Shown here in pieces: positions 27,296 to 35,790 of a stretch of 64,000 nt of DNA. Each line of letters starts with the position of its first letter. The stretch's first letter is position 1. The notes under the pieces are model-generated. The model ran no database searches. It was not told the origin of the DNA and saw nothing but the letters and a program-made list of their open reading frames with translations. The DNA comes from an uncultured Paracoccaceae bacterium (lineage in GTDB: Bacteria > Pseudomonadota > Alphaproteobacteria > Rhodobacterales > Rhodobacteraceae): NCBI GenBank assembly GCA_947501555.1, contig CANMWG010000001.1, forward strand, positions 1,116,001 to 1,180,000. The letters are read 5' to 3'. The position numbers were made by a program, and so were the translations under genes.

Positions 27296-27388
27296 TCTCA
27301 ATTCCTTCAATTTACAGGACGGGTGGTCCAAATTGAGGTTCACCCAGAACATATGTCCTTACTTACCGCCAAGGGGGCGCAACGGAAA

Positions 27389-27399
27389 GAATAATATTC
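27389..27399. promoter_or_regulatory. Candidate operator in the lrp-cysG divergent region
   Basis: Perfect 11-bp palindrome GAATAATATTC, 31 bp before the cysG ATG, in an otherwise GC-rich interval. AT-rich short palindromes are typical Lrp-family targets. Single copy, so weak evidence. Confidence 0.3.
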
Positions 27400-27430
27400 T
27401 ATATTGAAGGCAAGAAAGCAGAGGTCCGCA

Positions 27431-28822
27431 ATGAAGCACTTTCCTATCTTCCTCGCCGTAGCAGGCCGTCGCATCGTCCTGTCGGGCGGTGGTGATGCCG
27501 CTATGGCCAAGCTGCGCCTGCTGATGAAGACCGAGGCCCATCTGACGGTCATCGCGTCCGAAATCGCCCCAGATATTCGCAAATGGGCCGCCCAAGGCAA
27601 GTTGCAGATCATCGAACGGGCGATGGAACCCGGTGACGCGCTTTGTGCCGCACTGTTCTATGCCGCCAATGAAGACGGCGCCGAAGATGCGCGCGTCTCG
27701 GCAATCGCCAATGCCGAAGGCGCCTTGGTAAACATCGTCGATAATCTCGCTGACAGCCAATTCATCACCCCCGCCATCGTCGACCGCGATCCTGTGACGG
27801 TGGCCATCGGCACCGAAGGAGCCGCACCTGTTCTGGCCCGAGCAATCAAAGCGGATCTGGAAGAACGGTTGCCATCCTCTCTGGGCGTTTTGGCGCGCAT
27901 CGGCAAAACCTTCCGCCATGCTGTTGATGTCCTTCCCATGGGGCGCAAGCGTCGCGATTTTTGGTCGGCATTCTACTTTAATTTTGGCCCGAAAGCCATT
28001 GACGAGTATGGTAAATCCGGTGTCATTACAGCACTGGAAACCTTATTGGATGATCACATTACCGCCACCCCCAAAGACGGCCACGTCGATCTGGTTGGCG
28101 CAGGCCCCGGCGATCCGGAACTGCTGACACTGAAAGCGCGCAAGGCTTTGGACAAGGCAGACGTGGTGATCCACGATCGCTTGGTCACTGGCGAAATCCT
28201 CGAATTGGCCCGCCGCGAAGCGATCATCATCGACGCTGGCAAAACCGGCTTTGGCCCTGCCATGAAACAGTCAGACATAGACGCACTGATCGTGCAGCAT
28301 GCACTGGACGGGCACCATGTCGTGCGATTGAAGGCGGGTGATCCGACCATCTTTGGACGGCTGGACGAAGAAATCGAAGCGCTTGAGGCTGCTGATATCA
28401 CCTACCGCGTCATCCCCGGCATCACCGCCGCCTCTGCTGCCGTGGCGGGCATCGGGCAAAGCCTGACCAAACGCGGCCGGAACTCTGCGGTGCGTCTGAT
28501 CACAGGGCATGACACCAAAGGTTACGCCGATCATGATTGGGTCGCACTGGCCCAGCCCGGCGAAGTTGCTGCGATCTATATGGGCAAGAAATCCGCCCGC
28601 TTTATCCAGGGGCGCCTGCTGATGCATGGCGCGGACCCCGCAACACCCGTGACGATCATCGAAAATGTCAGCCGAGCCGACCAGCAAATCATCGCGACCA
28701 CGCTGGCTGATCTGGAACCCTCACTGACACAGGCCGACCTGAAGGGCCCTGCGATCACATTCTACGGGCTCGCCCCGCGCGACGCCCAGACACACGCACT
28801 GAAACTCAAGGAGTTTGCATAA
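27431..28822 (+). CDS. cysG: Siroheme synthase CysG (trifunctional)
   Basis: Makes siroheme for the sulfite reductase encoded downstream. The N-terminal dehydrogenase/ferrochelatase module starts with FPIFLAVAGRRIVLSGGGDAA (NAD site). The C-terminal uroporphyrinogen-III methyltransferase (from about residue 215) has VDLVGAGPGDPELLTLKA, RLKAGDPTIFGR and VIPGITAASA. With 463 aa it is a full-length fusion. GAGG before the ATG at 27431 sets the start. First gene of the operon cysG-DUF2849-cysI-cysH-DUF934-fpr. Confidence 0.97.
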   Translation: MKHFPIFLAVAGRRIVLSGGGDAAMAKLRLLMKTEAHLTVIASEIAPDIRKWAAQGKLQIIERAMEPGDALCAALFYAANEDGAEDARVSAIANAEGALVNIVDNLADSQFITPAIVDRDPVTVAIGTEGAAPVLARAIKADLEERLPSSLGVLARIGKTFRHAVDVLPMGRKRRDFWSAFYFNFGPKAIDEYGKSGVITALETLLDDHITATPKDGHVDLVGAGPGDPELLTLKARKALDKADVVIHDRLVTGEILELARREAIIIDAGKTGFGPAMKQSDIDALIVQHALDGHHVVRLKAGDPTIFGRLDEEIEALEAADITYRVIPGITAASAAVAGIGQSLTKRGRNSAVRLITGHDTKGYADHDWVALAQPGEVAAIYMGKKSARFIQGRLLMHGADPATPVTIIENVSRADQQIIATTLADLEPSLTQADLKGPAITFYGLAPRDAQTHALKLKEFA

Positions 28823-29118
28823 TGGCCCGTGCTTTTACGCCCAAAGTCGTGACCGCCAACGCATTGTTAGAAGGCGACGCCGTTTGGCTGACCGAAGACA
28901 ACCGCTGGACCCGCCACATCCATGAAGCAGAGCTGATCACGGATGAAGCCCACGGCGACCTGCGCCTGCTCGAGGCGCAAGCACGTGTGGATGAAATCGC
29001 TGGGGCCTATCTGGCCGATGCCAAATCAGGCGAAAACGGCCCAGAGCCCACGCATTTTCGCGAAACGTTCCGCACACGCGGCCCCTCAAACTATCACCAC
29101 GGCAAGCAGGCTGGATAA
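28822..29118 (+). CDS. DUF2849 domain protein
   Basis: 98-aa soluble protein of the DUF2849 family, known almost only from alphaproteobacterial cys operons between cysG and the sulfite reductase gene. The N-terminal FTPKVVTANALLEGDAVWLT and the C-terminal RGPSNYHHGKQAG are family landmarks. The ATG overlaps the cysG stop by one base. A role in sulfite reductase assembly or electron delivery is inferred from context only. Confidence 0.92.
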   Translation: MARAFTPKVVTANALLEGDAVWLTEDNRWTRHIHEAELITDEAHGDLRLLEAQARVDEIAGAYLADAKSGENGPEPTHFRETFRTRGPSNYHHGKQAG

Positions 29119-29164
29119 CAAAGTTTCATCGAAACTTTGTCCACAAATTCTCGGTGAGAATTTG
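29118..29164 (+). repeat. Two tandem perfect hairpins between DUF2849 and cysI
   Basis: ACAAAGTTTC-atc-GAAACTTTGT (29118-29140, 10-bp stem) and CAAATTCTC-ggt-GAGAATTTG (29144-29164, 9-bp stem). Both stems are perfect with 3-nt loops. They fill nearly all of the 65-bp gap inside the operon. They resemble the CAAATTTC...GAAATTTG palindromes at 17739 and 50292. Confidence 0.65.
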
Positions 29165-29183
29165 GCCGCCAGAAGGAAACGAC

Positions 29184-30854
29184 ATGTATAAATACAACGA
29201 CTTTGATGAGGCTTTCATCCGCTCCCGCACCGCCCAATTCCGTGGGCAGGTTGCACGGCGCATCGATGGTTCCTTGACCGAGGATGAATTCAAACCCCTG
29301 CGTTTGATGAACGGCCTCTACCTGCAACTGCACGCCTACATGCTGCGCGTGGCGATCCCTTACGGCACGCTCAACAGCGGCCAAATGCGCCAGCTCGCCT
29401 TAATCGCGGACAAGTGGGACAAGGGCTATGGCCATTTCACCACGCGCCAGAACATCCAATACAATTGGCCGAAACTGCCCGATGTGCCGGATATTCTCGA
29501 CGCGCTGGCTGACGTGGAAATGCACGCCATCCAGACATCGGGCAACACGATCCGCAACGTGACGGCAGACCATTTCGCAGGCGCCGCAGCGGATGAGATC
29601 GAAGACCCCCGCCCCTACGCCGAACTGCTACGCCAATGGTCAACCGACCACCCAGAGTTCCAGTTCCTGCCACGCAAGTTCAAATTTGCTGTCAGCGGTG
29701 CGTCGGAAGACCGCGCCGTTGTGCGCGCCCATGACATCGGGCTGCAACTGGTGCGCAACGATGCAGGCGAGGTTGGCTTTCAGGTGATCGTCGGTGGCGG
29801 TCTGGGCCGCACGCCTATGGTCGGCAAGGTCATCAAAGACTTCCTGCCCAAAGAAGACCTGCTGCCCTATTGCGAGGCCATCGTCAGCGTCTACAACCTG
29901 CTGGGTCGCCGGGACAACAAATACAAAGCCCGGATCAAGATCACCGTGCATGAAAACGGGCTAGAGAAAATCCAAGAATTAGTCGAAGATCGCTTCACCT
30001 CTATCCGCGCCACATTCTCTGGCCACGACCAGGAACTGCTGAAAGAGATCAAAGCCGCCTTCGCGCCGCCCGCCTACGTCGAAAAATCCACCGATGGGTA
30101 TGAGGCCGCGCGCCGTGCCAACCCCGCCTTCCGGTCATGGAGCGACACAAACCTGACCGACCATCAGGCAGACGGCTACACCATCGTGTCGATCAGCATC
30201 AAAAAGCATGGCGCGACCCCGGGCGATGCCACATCTGACCAAATGCGCGTGATGGCTGATTTGGCCGAACAATACGGGCATGATGAACTGCGGATCAGCC
30301 ATGAGCAAAACGTGATCCTACCGCATGTGCATAAATCCGATCTGCCTGCGATCTATGCGGCCCTGCGCGCCGCCGATCTGGCGACTGCAAACATCGGGCT
30401 GGTGTCCGACATCATCGCCTGCCCCGGCATGGATTACTGCGCGCTGGCCACCGCCCGCTCAATCCCGATTGCCCAAGACATCGCCACCCGGTTTGATGAG
30501 CTGAAGATCGAACATGACATCGGCCAACTGAAAATCAAAATCTCGGGCTGCATCAACGCCTGTGGGCACCACCACGTAGGGCACATCGGCATCCTGGGCC
30601 TCGACCGGGCGGGCGTGGAAAACTACCAGATCACCCTTGGCGGTGACGGCACGCAGACAACGACGATTGGCACACGGGCTGGCCCCGGTTTCAGCGCCGA
30701 AGAGATCGTGCCTGCAATAGAACGGCTCGTGACAGGCTATCTGGACCTGCGTGAAACCGCGGATGAAACCTTCCTGCAGGCCTATCGCCGCCTCGGGATG
30801 GAACCATTCAAAGCCATTCTCTACCCAAGTGAGGACAAAGCCAATGCCGCTTAA
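29184..30854 (+). CDS. cysI: Assimilatory sulfite (nitrite/sulfite) reductase hemoprotein
   Basis: 556-aa siroheme/[4Fe-4S] enzyme that reduces sulfite to sulfide with six electrons. The two ferredoxin-like repeats are visible (GHFTTRQNIQYNW at about residue 84; DELRISHEQNVILP in the second half). The cluster ligands are CPGMDYC and SGCINACGHHH near residue 450. AAGGAAACGAC precedes the ATG at 29184. Ferredoxin-dependent enzymes of this size need no CysJ flavoprotein, and none is present here. Sulfite rather than nitrite is the likely substrate because cysH and cysG flank it. Confidence 0.95.
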   Translation: MYKYNDFDEAFIRSRTAQFRGQVARRIDGSLTEDEFKPLRLMNGLYLQLHAYMLRVAIPYGTLNSGQMRQLALIADKWDKGYGHFTTRQNIQYNWPKLPDVPDILDALADVEMHAIQTSGNTIRNVTADHFAGAAADEIEDPRPYAELLRQWSTDHPEFQFLPRKFKFAVSGASEDRAVVRAHDIGLQLVRNDAGEVGFQVIVGGGLGRTPMVGKVIKDFLPKEDLLPYCEAIVSVYNLLGRRDNKYKARIKITVHENGLEKIQELVEDRFTSIRATFSGHDQELLKEIKAAFAPPAYVEKSTDGYEAARRANPAFRSWSDTNLTDHQADGYTIVSISIKKHGATPGDATSDQMRVMADLAEQYGHDELRISHEQNVILPHVHKSDLPAIYAALRAADLATANIGLVSDIIACPGMDYCALATARSIPIAQDIATRFDELKIEHDIGQLKIKISGCINACGHHHVGHIGILGLDRAGVENYQITLGGDGTQTTTIGTRAGPGFSAEEIVPAIERLVTGYLDLRETADETFLQAYRRLGMEPFKAILYPSEDKANAA

Positions 30855-31563
30855 AGAACTCGCCGAACGCCGCAACATCCTGCACCGGAAATCCGACGCG
30901 CAAACCGTGTTGAAACATGTGCTGGCGGATGTGGAACTGGGCAAGGTCGCCTTGGTGTCGTCCTTCGGTGCCGAGGCCGTCGTGCTGCTGCATATGGTCT
31001 CTGAGATCGACAAAGCCACACCAGTGATTTTTTTGGAAACGGAGATGCTGTTTCCTGAAACACTGGCCTATCAGCGTGACGTTTCCGCCCAACTGGGGCT
31101 GACGGACGTGCGGGTGATCAGTCCGGACCGCGGCGAAGTGCTGGAACAAGACGTTGACGGCATCCTGCATCAGGCGGACACGGACGCCTGTTGTGATCTA
31201 CGCAAGACACGCCCCCTCGCCAAAGCGCTTGCAGATTTCGATGGCTGGATCACCGGGCGCAAACGCTATCAAGGCGGGCAGCGCGCGCAACTGCCGCTGT
31301 TCGAAAAAGAAGATCGCAAGATCAAGATTAACCCGCTCGCGGATTGGTCCATCCAAGACGTGGCGGACTACATCAAGCAGCACAATCTTCCCCGGCATCC
31401 GCTGGTTGCCCAGGGCTACCCATCCGTGGGCTGCATGCCCTGCACCACCCGGGCCAATGTGCTTGAGGATCCCCGCGCAGGCCGTTGGCGTAACAGCGAA
31501 AAAACGGAATGCGGCATACATTTCAAAGACGGTAAAGTCGTCAGATCAGGACAAGCAGCATGA
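30844..31563 (+). CDS. cysH: Phosphoadenylyl/adenylyl-sulfate reductase
   Basis: Reduces activated sulfate (APS or PAPS) to sulfite. The 239-aa protein has the ATP-sulfate binding core SSFGAEAVVLLHM, the Cys pairs DACCDLRK and GCMPC that bind a [4Fe-4S] cluster, and the C-terminal catalytic Cys in TECGIHF. Both cluster pairs mark the APS-reductase type. The ATG at 30844 overlaps the end of cysI by 11 bp and the stop overlaps DUF934 by 4 bp. Confidence 0.96.
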   Translation: MPLKELAERRNILHRKSDAQTVLKHVLADVELGKVALVSSFGAEAVVLLHMVSEIDKATPVIFLETEMLFPETLAYQRDVSAQLGLTDVRVISPDRGEVLEQDVDGILHQADTDACCDLRKTRPLAKALADFDGWITGRKRYQGGQRAQLPLFEKEDRKIKINPLADWSIQDVADYIKQHNLPRHPLVAQGYPSVGCMPCTTRANVLEDPRAGRWRNSEKTECGIHFKDGKVVRSGQAA

Positions 31564-31970
31564 GCGTGATCGTCACCGACAATGGTTTTCAAACCGATGA
31601 TTTCAACTGCGGCTTTGTCGCGCGGGAAGAGGTCGCCGCCAATGATTGCGACTACGGCATTGATCTGGCGTCAGACACAGCGCCTGAGGCGTTAACTGGG
31701 CTCAACAACGCCCCGATGATCCGGATCGATTTTCCGTCTTCTGCAGACGGGCGCGGCTTCACGCTGGCCGCCATGCTGCGCAAAGCAGGCTACACAGGAC
31801 GTCTGCGCGCCAAGGGTCATGTGCTGGCGGACCAATACGCCATGGCACGCAGGTCAGGGTTTGACGAAGTCGAAATCGATGATGCACTTGCCGCCCGCCA
31901 GCCCGAAGACCAATGGCTCTTTCGCGCCGATTGGCGTGCGCACAACTATCAAGCGCGCATGCGTGGCTAG
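31560..31970 (+). CDS. DUF934 domain protein
   Basis: 136-aa family member found beside cysI/cysH in many proteobacteria and often named an oxidoreductase of sulfite metabolism, without biochemical proof. FPSSADGRGFTLAAMLRKAGYTG and GHVLADQYAMARRSGFDEVE are the conserved parts. The ATG overlaps the cysH stop (ATGA). It may aid sulfite reductase function. Confidence 0.92.
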   Translation: MSVIVTDNGFQTDDFNCGFVAREEVAANDCDYGIDLASDTAPEALTGLNNAPMIRIDFPSSADGRGFTLAAMLRKAGYTGRLRAKGHVLADQYAMARRSGFDEVEIDDALAARQPEDQWLFRADWRAHNYQARMRG

Positions 31971-32037
31971 ACTTTCCCCCTAATCCATATCAAAGACGAA
32001 AACGGAGGGCGTACCCGATGGGTGCGCCATAACACAT

Positions 32038-32886
32038 ATGACCGAGCAAAAACCCGTGACCACAGACACCGCCAAAGCCGTCCCTGCCCTGCCCGACGCA
32101 CAGACCGTCACCGAAGTGAAACACTACACCGATCGCCTCTTTTCCTTCCGCGTCACGCGGCCTGCATCATTGCGGTTCCGGTCGGGCGAATTTGTGATGA
32201 TTGGGCTGATGGGCGATCCACATCCCGAAACCGGCAAGCAGAAACCATTGCTGCGCGCATATTCCATCGCCTCGCCCTCTTGGGATGAAGAAATGGAGTT
32301 CTACTCGATCAAGGTCCAAGACGGCCCGCTGACGTCAAAGCTGCAGCACATTCAACCGGGCGAACAGATTATCATGAAGCCAAAGCCTGTCGGCACATTG
32401 GTCCATGACGCATTGATCCCCGGCAAACGGATCTGGTTCTTTGCCACCGGCACGGGGTTTGCGCCTTTTGCATCGCTGCTACGCGAGCCGCAAACCTATG
32501 AAGACTACGACGAGGTGATCATCACCCACACCTGCCGCGAAGTGGGTGAACTCACCTATGGCCGCGATCTGATCGAAAGCCTGAAGCATGATGAATTGCT
32601 CAACGAAGTGATCGGCGAAGGCTTCTGGAAGAAGATCAAATATTACCCCACAACAACCCGGGAAGAGAGCCCCAAGATGGGCCGGATCACCGACCTGATG
32701 AAATCGGGCGAGGCCTTCACCGACCTCGGTGTGCCTCAGTTAAACCCCGACACCGACCGGGCCATGATCTGCGGCAACCTGGCGTTCAATCTGGAACTGA
32801 AAGAGATGTTCGAGGATTACGGGCTGGAAGAAGGGGCAAATTCCAAACCCGCGCATTACGTGGTGGAAAAAGCGTTCCTAGACTAG
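32038..32886 (+). CDS. fpr: Ferredoxin--NADP reductase
   Basis: 282-aa FAD enzyme that passes electrons between NADPH and ferredoxin. The FAD motif LLRAYSIASPSWDE (Arg-x-Tyr-Ser) is near residue 66. The NADP site FFATGTGFAPFASLLR is near residue 140, and the C-terminus ends with a short hydrophobic tail. It probably feeds ferredoxin and hence CysI. The ATG lacks its own ribosome site. A strong GGAGGG lies 34 nt upstream before a four-codon reading frame (ATG GGT GCG CCA TAA at 32018-32032) that ends 5 nt before the fpr start. Confidence 0.95.
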   Translation: MTEQKPVTTDTAKAVPALPDAQTVTEVKHYTDRLFSFRVTRPASLRFRSGEFVMIGLMGDPHPETGKQKPLLRAYSIASPSWDEEMEFYSIKVQDGPLTSKLQHIQPGEQIIMKPKPVGTLVHDALIPGKRIWFFATGTGFAPFASLLREPQTYEDYDEVIITHTCREVGELTYGRDLIESLKHDELLNEVIGEGFWKKIKYYPTTTREESPKMGRITDLMKSGEAFTDLGVPQLNPDTDRAMICGNLAFNLELKEMFEDYGLEEGANSKPAHYVVEKAFLD

Positions 32887-32991
32887 CGGTCGGCAGAGAA
32901 CGCTCCACGACCTCAGGCAGGAAACCGCGCGATTTGGGATAGCCTGTAAAATCGCGGCGCAAAGCACTGCGGAACAGATCAGGACAAACAA

Positions 32992-33023
32992 AAAGGCCGC
33001 GCCGTATGACGGGCGCGGCCTTT
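32992..33023 (+). terminator. Intrinsic terminator after fpr
   Basis: 12-bp perfect stem AAAGGCCGCGCC/GGCGCGGCCTTT with an 8-nt loop and T-rich downstream bases. It closes the sulfur operon and also stands at the end of the convergent Ala-rich gene. Confidence 0.85.
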
Positions 33024-33045
33024 CTCTTTGCGTAGTAAGAACAGC

Positions 33046-33720
33046 TTAAAGCCCCAAAACGCCCTTCAGCTGGTCAAGAACTGGCTGCAAAAGGTCTGGG
33101 TTGTCTTGCGCTGCTGACAAGGCATTCCCAAGTGCGGATTTTTCCAGTTCAGATGCGTCAGAGGTATCAAGCAGCTCCATCACCTGATCGGCGTCAAAGC
33201 CTTCAACAGTGAAAAGCTCTTCAACTGATGCCGCCAGATCACCGGCGGTTTCTTCAACCGCGTCAGTGGCTGCTTCCGTGGCACCCGTCACCGCGTCATC
33301 GATAATTTCAGCGGCAGCCTCTTCACCGGCCTCCACCGTGTCGGTTACCACGTCCTCAACGGCGGCAGCAGCTTCCTCGGCAGCATTGGCAGCGTCTTCG
33401 GCCGCAGCAGCGGCAGCGGCTTCGGCTTCTGCAGCGGCCGCTTCAACTGCGGCTTGAGCTTCAGCAGCAGCCTCAGCGGCGGCAGCTTCGGCGGCGGCGG
33501 CCTCTTCGGCGGCAGCAGCTTGCGCTGCAGCGGCCTCTTCGGCAGCCTCAGCAGCAGCCTCAGCAGCAGCGGCGGCCGCGGCTTGCGCTTCGGCCTCGGC
33601 GGCAGCGGTCGCACCGGTCAAGACACCAACGGCCTCACCCGGGCCACGTCCTTCGACGCCGTATTGGTATCCAAAGAACCCCAAAACCGCGATAACGACT
33701 AGAATTGCAATAGCGCGCAT
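33046..33720 (-). CDS. Ala/Glu-rich membrane-anchored protein
   Basis: 224 aa. One N-terminal membrane helix (IAILVVIAVLGFFGYQYG) is followed by about 110 residues made almost only of Ala and Glu in blocks such as AEEAAAAQAAAAEE. This should form a long single helix or coiled coil in the periplasm. A less repetitive acidic C-terminal domain (about residues 160-224, VEELFTVEGFDADQVMELL) follows. I take the second ATG (33720), since AAGGA lies 7 nt before it; the first ATG abuts the ribosome site. The family is not recognised. Confidence 0.7.
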   Translation of the reverse strand: MRAIAILVVIAVLGFFGYQYGVEGRGPGEAVGVLTGATAAAEAEAQAAAAAAAEAAAEAAEEAAAAQAAAAEEAAAAEAAAAEAAAEAQAAVEAAAAEAEAAAAAAAEDAANAAEEAAAAVEDVVTDTVEAGEEAAAEIIDDAVTGATEAATDAVEETAGDLAASVEELFTVEGFDADQVMELLDTSDASELEKSALGNALSAAQDNPDLLQPVLDQLKGVLGL

Positions 33721-33915
33721 TGCTTTCATCCTTCCATAGATGGCAAACGGACCCCCACTGGGCCTGACCCGGGGCTATGTCAGAAGCTTAGAAGAAGGTG
33801 AAGCGCCATCAACGGGGAAAAATCGGCGGAAAACCCCATTATTGCGGGTTGAAGCCAGACAGGTGCGCGTTTACTTTGCGTGGCACCTCAATGGAACAAC
33901 CGAAGGATAAAGACC

Positions 33916-34461
33916 ATAGGACGCAGACCCCATAACGCGCCACCCCAGCGCGATACAGGCCCCCGGATCAACGACCGCATTCGCGGCAGCGACATCCGTT
34001 TGATCGGGGCAGAAGGCGAAAACGTTGGTGTCGTCTCACCAGAACGGGCAATGATGATGGCTGATGAAGCTGGGCTGGACCTGGTTGAAATCTCACCCAA
34101 TGCCAACCCGCCGGTCTGCAAAATCATGGACTATGGCAAGTTCAAATACGAGACTCAGAAAAAAGAAGCTGAGGCCCGCAAGAAGCAAAAGATCATCGAG
34201 ATCAAAGAGGTCAAGTTCCGTCCCAACACGGACAACCACGATTACGATGTGAAAATGCGCAATGTGTTCAAGTTCCTCGAAAACGGCGACAAGGTGAAGA
34301 TCACCCTACGTTTCCGTGGCCGTGAAATGGCACACCAGCAACTGGGCCGCGAACTGCTTGAGCGGGTGGCTGAAGACACCAAAGAGGCCGGGCGCGTTGA
34401 GAACTTCCCCAAGATGGAAGGCCGTCAAATGGTCATGCTGATTGGGCCAATGCCGAAGTAA
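33916..34461 (+). CDS. infC: Translation initiation factor IF-3 with ATA start
   Basis: 181 aa. IF-3 keeps the 30S subunit free and proofreads start-codon choice. Both domains are visible: N-domain [14 protein letters not shown] and linker [16 protein letters not shown] basic helix, C-domain [18 protein letters not shown]. The family N-terminus ([13 protein letters not shown]) begins at an ATA (33916), preceded at the right distance by AAGGA (33903-33907). No ATG is available in frame; a GTG at 33880 lacks a ribosome site. Rare start codons in infC are the known basis of IF-3 autoregulation. Confidence 0.93.
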   Translation: MGRRPHNAPPQRDTGPRINDRIRGSDIRLIGAEGENVGVVSPERAMMMADEAGLDLVEISPNANPPVCKIMDYGKFKYETQKKEAEARKKQKIIEIKEVKFRPNTDNHDYDVKMRNVFKFLENGDKVKITLRFRGREMAHQQLGRELLERVAEDTKEAGRVENFPKMEGRQMVMLIGPMPK

Positions 34462-34486
34462 GGCACGTGTAACAAAACGAATTTTG

Positions 34487-34513
34487 GGGCGTTGCATCAG
34501 CAGCGCCCTTTTT
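34487..34513 (+). terminator. Terminator after infC
   Basis: 8-bp stem GGGCGTTG/CAGCGCCC (one G-T pair) with a 6-nt loop followed by five T. The remaining interval to 34737 holds no gene I can support. Confidence 0.8.
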
Positions 34514-34737
34514 GTTTGTCACATGTGCGATACATGTCGACGTCAGGCATTGAGTGTGCAGCGCGGGCCAAAAAAACGTCGATATTTAGATTTGTGTCGT
34601 AGGTCTGCTATGCGGGACGAAGTTACCTTCTGCTGCGGGCTGCGCCAAAGACCACGTTTCAAAAAATGCGGCTGGTCGCATCCCGGTTGAACCCCTAGTG
34701 TGTGGCTAAACAAATCAAAAACGAGCAGGTAACGGAA

Positions 34738-35658
34738 ATGCTAAGAAGAACAGCTATTCGTGGGCTCTGTGGATTTCACATGTTGCTAGGGATTGGCTTT
34801 CTTCTTACCGCCTGCAACGAAAACGATAGCGGGCCAGTATCCAGTGTCCCAGCCGTTCCAGTCTCAACAAGCCCATCTCGCATTGCCATTACCGTTGATG
34901 ATCTTCCTTACGTTACGTTTGGAGGGGCAAGTCCCGAAGACGGCCTGCGATATGCTGAGAGCATTGTATCAAACCTTCGAGAACACGGGATCGTGGCAAC
35001 CGGTTTCGTCATAGGGCGGAATATCAATGCAGAAACCCGTCCTGCTTTACAAGCCTTTGCCGACGCGGGCCACACAATCGGGAACCATAGCTGGTCCCAC
35101 CCAGACTATGGAACCCTGACGCCTGATGAATTCCTTGATGAAACCCGTCGGACGGATGATGTGTTGGCCGAGTGGATTGATGGGCCAAAATACTACCGGT
35201 TTCCCTTCCTGCGCCAAGGCGAAACTACCGCCAAGAGAGAGGCCGCAACAGAAATCCTGACCAACCTTGGCTATCAGAACGTGCCAGTCACCATCGACAA
35301 CGATGAATGGCAGTTTAATGCTGAATATACGGAGGCTATCGCCGATGGCGACACCGATGCCGCCGCGATCATCGCGCAAAACTATCTTGCCCACATGCAG
35401 GAACGCACGTTCTACTTCCAAACACTTGCCGTTGATGAACTTGGCGGAGATGTCGATCATATCCTGCTTGTTCATCTCAATCAGATCAACGCGGATCACC
35501 TAGGAACGCTCCTGGACTGGTATGACGCTCAGGGCTGGACGTTCATTACGGTCGACGAAGCCTTGGCTCACCCAGTGTTTTCTCGCGTTGAACTCTATGA
35601 AGGCCCCCGTGGCCTGTCACAGATTGAAAGAATTCTCGGTGGTCAACGAGAGCAATAG
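34738..35658 (+). CDS. Polysaccharide deacetylase-family lipoprotein
   Basis: 306 aa. A lipobox (GFLLTAC) ends the signal, so the protein is membrane-anchored and exported. The NodB fold follows: ITVDDLPY carries the catalytic Asp pair, NHSWSHPD the metal His-x3-His, and YYRFPFLRQGE a later motif. The C-terminal half (DNDEWQF...HLNQINADHLG) is less typical. I take the ATG at 34738 with AGG upstream; an in-frame GTG at 34702 adds residues ahead of the signal. Base composition looks more AT-rich than its neighbours, which may mean transfer. Chitin- or peptidoglycan-type substrates are possible. Confidence 0.85.
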   Translation: MLRRTAIRGLCGFHMLLGIGFLLTACNENDSGPVSSVPAVPVSTSPSRIAITVDDLPYVTFGGASPEDGLRYAESIVSNLREHGIVATGFVIGRNINAETRPALQAFADAGHTIGNHSWSHPDYGTLTPDEFLDETRRTDDVLAEWIDGPKYYRFPFLRQGETTAKREAATEILTNLGYQNVPVTIDNDEWQFNAEYTEAIADGDTDAAAIIAQNYLAHMQERTFYFQTLAVDELGGDVDHILLVHLNQINADHLGTLLDWYDAQGWTFITVDEALAHPVFSRVELYEGPRGLSQIERILGGQREQ

Positions 35659-35745
35659 ACAACGTGTCACTTCCCAACAGCCGTCATTTACGTAGACCAC
35701 AGCATCCGCGAATCTAGGCTCAAAGTTGACATTCACCCACAAAAA

Positions 35746-35769
35746 AAGGCCCCACAACTGCAGGGCCTT
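35746..35769 (-). terminator. Terminator of the coxSLM operon
   Basis: 7-bp stem AAGGCCC/GGGCCTT with a run of seven T on the minus strand, 22 bp past the coxM stop. It can also act weakly on the plus strand for the deacetylase gene. Confidence 0.75.
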
Positions 35770-35790
35770 CGTTCTTGGACCACATATAGA

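Noticed and set aside
34738..35658. Deacetylase gene as part of a mobile element
   Set aside because: Base composition looks different, but no transposase, terminal repeats or target duplication is visible.
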